Shown here: positions 56,711 to 64,000 of the stretch, piece by piece
How the letters are laid out: the number at the start of each line of letters is the position of its first letter
How positions within the stretch are numbered: position 1 is the stretch's first letter
Source of the DNA: Thamnaconus septentrionalis
Lineage: Eukaryota > Chordata > Actinopteri > Tetraodontiformes > Monacanthidae
Length of the DNA: 64,000 bases
Direction of reading: 5' to 3'
Assembly (NCBI GenBank): GCA_009823395.1
Contig: CM020519.1
Coordinates: 2,666,001-2,730,000, forward strand
Position numbers and translations under genes: made by a program
The notes under the pieces: generated by a model
What the model saw: only the letters and a program-made list of their open reading frames with translations
Told to the model about the DNA's origin: nothing
The model's database searches: none

Positions 56711-59700
56711 AGTTCTTACAATACATCCATGGTTGAAACGCGGCAGCGCCTGCAGGGCTACGCTGGGTGTTTGTGTTGTCATCGTTGTCGTCGTTGTCGT
56801 CGTTGTCGTCGTTGTCCCCCCCCCCCCCACCTTCGTCTTCCACCCCTCGTCTCCGGACCGGAGCCGCTGTAGTTCCTGTCGGCGTAATTTATGTTGCTGC
56901 AGTGCAGCCAAGCGAGGTCGGCGCTGCAGGTCGGCCTGGCACGCAGTTTGTTGTTACGCGATGGAACCTGATGCGAAGGTTGCGATGGATTGTCAGGTTT
57001 TTCTGTGTTTGCCATCCTGCCGTCCCAACGAGGAATCTTAGGTTTTTTTCTTTTATTTCATTACTTTAGCGACATGGCGACCTTTCACCAATGTTTTTTT
57101 TTTAGGTTTCCATTCAGTAGATCAGCAGCTGTGATGTCATCACATCAGGAAAGCTTAATCTCGAACTTAACGACAGCACCTGCAACCCTACCTCGTTATT
57201 ATGCAAACTTGTTTTTTTTTTTTGGTAGATTTTTTTTTGTGGATAAAAAACAAAAGACAATCAGGAGAAGAGGTCTCACGAGCAATGACTTGAAGCTCAA
57301 GCTATCATTTTTTTCTGTCTCTCAGCTTCAATTTGCTCAATGAAAGTTGTAACGTCCCCTCAGGAATTTCTCCTCTTCTCCACTTCTGCTCCTAATTGCT
57401 TTTTAATGTCTTTGTGGGGGGTTTTTTTGGCGTTTTTTTTTTTTTTTATGACCTCTCTGATATTCAGCCGACTCAGAAAAAGGAAGAGAGCCGCTTTTAA
57501 AGCATCAGATGCAGCGGAGATAAAAAAAAAAAAAACAACAACTGCGGAACAAACCGCGGAGGCACGACGGCCGGGTTCTTTTATCTGTGGCTCATAAACA
57601 ACCTCGAGCGACTGGACGACTTCAGAACGCCGTCGAGAACAATCTGACAGACTGAACAGAGAGGATTCCCACCTTCAAGCTGCTTCGGAAGCCTCCCACT
57701 TGTGATTCCTGGCACAAACAGATACACACACACACACGTGTATTAAAAAAAGAAGCACATTTGCTGCATTTTTCACGGCCGCGGCCCTGCACCCTGACAT
57801 TTACGGCGTCGTTAAAACGCAGGAGACACGGGCCGCTGCAGCTCCCCCCGGAGGTCGATGTGGTCGATGGCAGGATGTATGTTTTCGTCGGCAGCGACCG
57901 ATTCGCTTAAACCCCGCCCACCTGCCTTTAGTTCAGTGGCGGGGCCTCACCGTCCAGTAAGAATCCAGAAAAGTGCGTTTGGCAACAATCACGTGGCGGG
58001 AACTGAAAGCAGAGAGGCGTCCTGACGCTGCAGAGCTGCAGAGCTGCAGAGCTGCAGAGAGGAGAGGCCTCCTGAAATAGATCACAAGCGCTTCATCCTG
58101 CATCTGTTTAAGAGGAATCAACAGAAAGCCTTGAAAGGGATTTTTTTTTTTCATGTTTTGTAGGTCAGCGGCACAAGACGACGGCTAAATCTTAGAAGTT
58201 TTGTTGTTGTTTTTCATGGAAAATGCAAATCTTCTGCATTATCATCAGAGACTAATGACAACCTGAGTGCTGAAAGCAGCTTTTTCCCCTGTTTTCCAAA
58301 CATTTTCACTCAAATAAGGAGGAAAGTTTTCCATCAGTGACACAGAATCCAAACTCATCTGTTGCACCTGCAGCTGTCGGCTTCCGGGTGTTTACAGGAG
58401 CGGCTGCGTGACGGGAATACCGGGAAAACTTGATTTTTTTTCTCTCTTTGTGCTTTGTCCGAGAGCAGCGGTTGTTTCCCACGCGACCTCTGCCGAGGGC
58501 GTCCGTCTCACGCAATTTACTTCCGAGTTGTGTAACGTGCCTTGCAGGGGGACGGCGGAGAGGCTCTGCAGCAGCAGCAGCAGCAGCAGCAGCAGGTCCT
58601 TCACCTCCCCGGAGGTCACGGCCACAGATACCGATCCATACGTCCCGACATTCCCGACGGCCCTGCCTGCCTGAGCTCTCCTGGAATCCGCCCAAATCCG
58701 GCTGCGTGTCTTGAAAAAATAAAAAAAAAATTAAAAATCTGCAGTGACGGCGGCGCTCGCCTGGCGCCGCGGGCAAGGACCGGCGCTCAGAGGCTGTACG
58801 TTGTGCATAATTTCCAGACATGTGCAGTATATTAAATAAAGCCTATTAAAAATGCATCCGCTCCAAACATTCTGGCTCGCTCAGGCGGCTTGTTTTTTTT
58901 TTTTCAATACACGCGATATAAATTGCAATTCTCTCTTATTTTGTTTCCCCTCGATTCTTCTTTCATTTGACAAAACCAGCATCACGTCCCGCGTCAGCTA
59001 CTCCCCTCGTCAATGGATCAACGGTCTGCTTTCGGCAAACTGAGGCAGCAACATTTACGCGTTTGTGCCTGTTGAGCACATTAATGTTCTTCCTATCAAA
59101 ATAAAATGTAAAAATTGAATTTAAAACAAAACACCACAAAGGAAGAGGCTCAGTGGAAGCAGACGCAAACAGAGCGCTTTCAACACAACACTAACACATC
59201 ACACTACTACACCAGTGAAGAGAAGAAGTTAGCCGCGCTAGCTAAACACCAGCTGCACCTTAGCACTGTGCTCAGACTTAGTTAATCGCGTGTTTTTTGT
59301 GGGATTTTTTTTTGGTGGACGTCTCCAGGAAACCTTTCACCTCTTGCTCCTCACTCACACTTCCTGGCTGCCTCCGGGATGCTAAGTGTGGAGTGAGGAT
59401 GAATAAGTGATGGGGGTCCCGGGCTTCCCAGGTCAATAATGCAAAGCGTCCTTTTGTAAGCGAGGCTCCGCTGGGATGCGGCGGCGGCGGCGGCGGCACT
59501 TAGCGCTCGCTACCGTGTGGCTGGTGAAACTTGTAATGTAAAATCAGCGGCGTCACTATCCATCCTGGAGCAGCTGCGTCAGTCTGCGGCTTCAGGTCTC
59601 AAAACCTGGAAATCACCCAATGAATTTTTATTTTCACTTTTTTTTAAGATTCAACCAGGAGGCAGATGATAATTCAGCCACGCTAAACCAGACCGGAACA

Positions 59701-62418
59701 ACCGGTCGATCCGACCTGGAAGCCAGAGAAGGTTTTACACGGCAGGATTTATTTTTTACAAGGCCGATTCTCCTCAGTCTCTCGTCCGACGGCCTTTAAA
59801 TCCACTTCCGGAGAGCAACTCAGCAGCTATGAATCAGAGACAGGCGATGCAGGGGCGGAGCTGAAAGGGCAGCGAGGACGGAGCGGAACCAGTCAAACGT
59901 GGTTCACTTGGGACAAATCAAATCTGCAGTATTTTATTAAAAAAAAAAACATTTGCCACATCACCAGGCATGCAGCTGCTGAGTCTGGCAAAAAATTTCA
60001 AGTCTGGATTCTTTCACAGGTCCATCATGAAAAGGCCTTCAGTCCGAGTCATTTTCAGCCGGTCAGAACGTGACCGGGCCGATCGGCTTCTGTGGAGGAG
60101 GAAGAGGCGGAGCTACAGCCAGGGATTCGCTGTAACATTGAGCAGGAAGCTGCTGCTCGCTTGTAGACAGCGTCTGTGTCAGCGTGGATGCTGCCGAACT
60201 CTTGCAGTTCCGACTGGTGGCGTCACCAGGGGGCGGTCGTGAGCTTCAGGCATTGGATCAAGTCTCAATAAACACCTGGTTTCATTTGTAGGCATGAAAT
60301 CTGATTGGCCTTCCTTCAGGTGACTCCACCCCCTTCTAAAAGATTTTCTCGGGGCTCTTTTCAAGATGGACGCGTGAAATAAACTCGGAGGATTCTGGGA
60401 ATTGTTCCGTCTGATGAAAGAATCATCGTTGGGGGGAGATGACGGATTGGTGGAGGAGGAGGATGAAGGGAGGAGCTGCAGCAGATGGAATCTTCTCCAG
60501 GTCGGCTGTGATTGGACAGGAAGCGACACGTCGCCTCCTCCAGGGGGGTTTTGGGATGCTTGCGGAATGAAAATAAGGGCGTCTGGGTGTCGTCCTTCGC
60601 CGTTCCCATGGTGATTGGCCCCAAGGTGTCGCTGTCGAGCTTGTAAATACATGATGGATGGATGGATGGAGCGAAGGAAGAGGAGGACCTTCACTCCAAC
60701 TTTTGTTTTTTGTTTTTTCTTGTTGTTCTCGTTCTTTTCTGCATCTTCAGCCACTTGCAGCTGCTACTGCTGCTGCTGCTGATGATGATGAATGTGCTGT
60801 TTTCAGCCTTGCACCAGTAATTGGCCATAACTGCCACACCTGCAATAAATCCTGTTGGGTTTTTTTTCCCTCTCTCTTTCTTTTTTTACAGCCCCCCCTT
60901 GTTTTTCTAAGCGCCATAAATTAAATCCTGCAGCTTCTCAACAAACACTGTCTCCACCGCCACCACCTTCACTGCGGTTCACTTGTGTAGTTTTAATAAC
61001 AGAGAGGCAATTTCTTTATTGCCACCATTTTGATTCTGGAGGTCGGCCAAAGGTCGCGGCATTCGATGTTCCCCGGCCCTAAATGTCGGCGTCAGCGTTC
61101 CGCTTCGATGGAAGCGCGAGGCGTGGGCACGTCAGCGCGAGGCGAGGTAGATTACGGCGGTTCCTGACTGTAAAGATATCACCGCCACCGCCAGCGCTAC
61201 CGCCACCGCCACCGCCAGCGCCACCGCCGACTGAACGAGCCCTTTGATTCCCAGCAGGATCCCTGGAGAGCGAGACGTCAGCTCAGGGATTAGGGGATTA
61301 GTGCACGTGTGTCTGACTGCAAGACAAAGCCAGGTCCCATGAGAGAAACACCCAGAGGGCGCTATTGTGACGTAGAGGGCGCTATTGTGAATTAGCTAAA
61401 CTAATCCGAGCTCCAGGTTTTAAACGCGGCCGACGGTGCGGCTTCAGCGGCCCTGAATCAACCGACATCAACATTTCGATAAGTAAGAATTCATTTTGAA
61501 ATATTAATTTATTGATTATTTTGAGCAGAGAATTGCCAGGTCACATCAGATTAAACAGCTAAAGGCTAAAACACGATGCCAAGCTGTTTGTGATTTACAT
61601 GAAGGTAAAAAAAGCATTTTCAAAAGAAGATCACGATTTCTGGGTTTTTGTCCCTCCGGAAATATGAATCTATTTTCTCAGACGCTTTATTATTTACAAC
61701 ATTAATCAAGCAAGTTTATGAAACATAATTTCTTTTTTTTTCAGTTTTCATAACATTGTGGATATTTTTTTGCAAGTCGCTGATTATTGCTGCAGGAAGC
61801 CGAGAGATATTTCGCAGTGAGTTTGGTCTTACGTGTCATAATTTTCCTGTAATAATTTCAGCATCGTCAACACACTCTTGTTACATAAGCTGCTGCAGCG
61901 CTTTTCTTCCCTGCTTTTCACTCCCACCCGCAGCAGCAGAGACGAATGTTTCTGAAGCAGCAGCGCCGAGGGCGGCCAGAAAAATAAAAGAAATTTAACG
62001 CCTGTAATTGAGACGTGAAATAAAAGGTCAGGGTGGCTCGTTAAAGCCCAACCGGCCGAGTCGTGTTGCGTAAGCGGGGCAGGCGGGCGACTCCGCCCCC
62101 TTCAGAGTCAGACATGAGGAGGGGGCCAATCAGAGAGCAGCGACAGCACGAAGCACAAAATTCTCCCAAACTGTCGAACTCACTGTGGTTTGATTCAGAA
62201 AACAGCGAGGAGGAGCGTTGCCACGCACGCCATTAAAACTGAGAGTCTTTGTGACGAGTCGGCCGTCGCACCGACGCTCCGACCCGAAGCTCAGCCGCAG
62301 GACCGACGCGTCGTGTCGCACAGCAGCAGTAGAATACATCAACGTGTATAAAATGAAACCAAACAAAATGGCTCCACCACGTCCCTGGTGTGCAGCCAGC
62401 AGATGCTGTTGTGAACAT

Positions 62419-62421
<3 letters not shown>

Positions 62422-62461
<40 letters not shown>
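62422..62461. repeat. (CA)20 microsatellite
   Basis: Twenty CA units in snap25 intron 1. Confidence 0.95.
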
Positions 62462-62465
<4 letters not shown>

Positions 62466-63703
62466 TCAGCCGGCCGGCTGTTCGCTCCGTCGCCGGCACG
62501 ACTCCCGTCCAGGTGGGACGCTGCCGTCTGTCCGTCAGCCGTCCCGGGACCCCAGCTTCACTCTGGTTGATGTTTCTTTGTTCCTTTGTTGGTGTATGTT
62601 AGCCGAGATGGATCTCGGATCTTGGATTCTAACGATGTTCCTTCGATCCACTGCTAGATTCTCTGTCTTCAGCCTCAAATCGAGTGGACCAGCGGCGTGG
62701 ACAGAGCTTCTGTTGCCGGGGGGCTGAGGGCAGTTTTTACATTTAATTGAGGAACAGATTTAAAGAGTTTTGCTCAACCATTTGTGAGCAAGCGGCTAAT
62801 TATTCCTCTTTATCGCCCCCCGGTGATCGAGGCTGTTATTGCAGTCCGATTAATCTGCAGAATCACAGTTCCCAGAATGACTCCAGTTCCCGGCAGCAGT
62901 GGACCAGAAGGTCTGCTGGAGGGTTCTGATGATGACTGATGATCCTCGGAGGCCTTGACGACTGGTCACAGCCGCAGGGCTAACAGGGCGTTTAGCCGCT
63001 AACCTTCCAAAAGTCGACACCTCGCTGCCTTTCTCGTCTTCACGAGACAAACCAACCAACCCATGCTGAAGAGGCGTGGCCTTCAGGACGCAACATCATC
63101 ACTGTTGGGTGTCTGGACTACCAGCCACCACACAGAGCTGCTGCTGCTGCTGCTGCTGCTGGAGGAGGCAGGAGAGGAGGGGGGGGGGGCAGTGTGGTGG
63201 CGACCTTGCTCAAGGACGTCTTGACAGCGCAGCGTCGGTGATGACGGATGCGTCTGAGCTGCGATGCTAAACAGGAATGATGCCACGACGGAGTATCGAC
63301 TCCGCGGAGGCGTTTCATCCCCGCAGATCTTTAACCAACCGACCGACCGACGACCTCCACCGACCTCCACCGACCTCCACCGACCTCCACCCACTCCTGC
63401 CTTCAGTCTCCTCACTGACTGAAGCATGGAAACAAAGGGGTTCGGCTGAAGACCAAAGAGATTTGTGGGAAAATCACAGCGAGACTTTGCGGTTGTTGTT
63501 TCTTTGTCGCCTGACGACTCTCGATTTTTCTCCGTCCTTCAACCTGTGGCGTGCAGCCAGCAGGGGGCGTGGTTGTGGTCAGGTGGTTCCTGCTGGCCGT
63601 GTGACCTGTGCTCCTTGCTCTCGCCCTGCAGCCCTCCCCACACTCCCACTAGGATCTTCTCGTCCCTGCTGGAGAGCCTCTCCGCCCCCCACATCTAGCA
63701 GCC

Positions 63704-63775
63704 ATGGCAGACGACGCGGACATGCGCAACGAGCTGTCGGACATGCAGCAGCGCGCCGACCAGCTGGCCGACGAG
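63704..63775 (+). CDS. snap25: synaptosomal-associated protein 25, first coding exon (partial gene)
   Basis: SNAP-25 is the palmitoylated plasma-membrane t-SNARE that supplies two helices to the neuronal SNARE complex for synaptic vesicle fusion. The exon has an acceptor at 63630-63631 (CCCTGCAG), 72 bases of 5' UTR, an ATG at 63704 in a good context (GCCATGG), and 24 codons reading MADDADMRNELSDMQQ then RADQLADE. It ends on a whole codon at a strong donor (GACGAG/GTGAGT, 63775/63776). This matches the N-terminal start of the first SNARE helix of vertebrate SNAP-25, with minor substitutions at the extreme N-terminus. All remaining exons lie beyond the window, so the a/b paralogue cannot be decided. 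Confidence 0.93.
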
Positions 63776-64000
63776 GTGAGTTTCACCAAGAACTTGGGTT
63801 CCGAGAGTTCCAGAGAACACAACCTTGAACTAAACACTGAAAGACGTTTTAGCAATCGGAAGATGAATTTTCTGGTCTCCAAATTCAAATAAGAGAGAAA
63901 AAAAAAAAACCTGATTTTTCCAACCAATCACAAACCTGCCTGCAAGTACAGGCGCAACATCCTAACAAATCATTTGGTGAATTGGAACAAAAGACTCCAG
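63776..64000 (+). other. snap25: start of snap25 intron 2
   Basis: AT-rich intronic sequence from the GTGAGT donor to the window edge. No further exon is visible. Confidence 0.85.

Larger units (their letters stand above)
52747..63631 (+). other. snap25: probable snap25 intron 1
   Basis: About 10.9 kb without a convincing gene on either strand. It holds (GGT)n near 53092, a (TGTTG)n pentanucleotide at 54863-54898, and dispersed repeat copy 3. It also has (GTCGTT)n near 56777-56815, a 9-bp GCAGAGCTG repeat at about 58027-58057, a CAG run at 58569-58595, CCGCCA repeats at about 61180-61232, (CA)n at 62422-62461, and four copies of CGACCTCCAC at about 63351-63390. Segments at 57640-57920 and 58400-58870 look non-repetitive and could be regulatory. 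Confidence 0.5.

Noticed and set aside
56657..57015. Minus-strand frames with RLAALQQHKLRRQELQRLR
   Set aside because: They look protein-like over a short stretch, but the rest is a Thr/Gly or Asp repeat frame over (GTCGTT)n, and they overlap dispersed repeat copy 3.
60179..60754. 191-codon minus-strand frame in snap25 intron 1
   Set aside because: It is compositionally biased (Lys/Asn, Ser and Pro runs), with no homology recognised and no exon signals. Probably chance or repeat-derived.

Overview
This is nuclear DNA from a bony fish, most likely a teleost. The evidence is four recognisable vertebrate genes with canonical GT-AG introns and mostly short introns, very dense (CA)n, (GA)n and (CAG)n microsatellites, a teleost-type tRNA-like SINE fragment and a small hAT element. 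No bacterial, plasmid or viral features were seen. The species cannot be named from the sequence alone.

Layout, left to right. (1) 1-1.6 kb: repeat-rich flank with a 350-bp hAT-type element bounded by target-site duplications. (2) 1.7-5.3 kb, minus strand: vgll2, a TEAD co-activator of the vestigial-like family. Three coding exons are visible. Exon 3 carries an apparent one-base frameshift and the usual last few residues were not found. (3) 5.3-23.8 kb: an 18-kb gene desert with microsatellites, minisatellites, a SINE fragment and a broken rpsa retrocopy. Several stretches rich in homeodomain-type ATTA/TAAT motifs look like conserved regulatory DNA. (4) 23.8-31.3 kb, minus strand: rfx6, a winged-helix factor. 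I resolved 20 coding exons whose phases all agree, giving 954 codons including the stop. (5) 33.4-39.7 kb, plus strand, head-to-head with rfx6: a multi-Tudor germline gene that I call tdrd15. It has a 35-nt coding start exon, one 5-kb exon, and two small 3' exons ending in a four-codon exon, giving 1734 codons including the stop. (6) 39.7-52.5 kb: a non-coding, highly repetitive interval including a 0.94-kb G-rich minisatellite. (7) 52.5-64 kb, plus strand: the 5' end of snap25. It has a promoter with a perfect CRE palindrome, a probable untranslated exon 1, an RE1/NRSE-like silencer site early in intron 1, and the first coding exon (24 codons) at 63704. The rest of the gene lies outside the window.

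The genes do not form one pathway. vgll2 acts in muscle and craniofacial development and rfx6 in pancreatic endocrine and gut development. tdrd15 belongs to a germ-granule/piRNA-associated family and snap25 acts in synaptic exocytosis. Adjacency of vgll2 and rfx6 is expected from the human 6q22 region. From memory, human TDRD15 (2p24) and SNAP25 (20p12) lie on other chromosomes, so the linkage here is worth checking. I found no convincing undescribed system. The most useful oddities are the vgll2 frameshift, splice sites embedded in microsatellites in vgll2 and rfx6, the RE1 site in snap25, the rpsa retrocopy, and a short interspersed repeat present at least three times.
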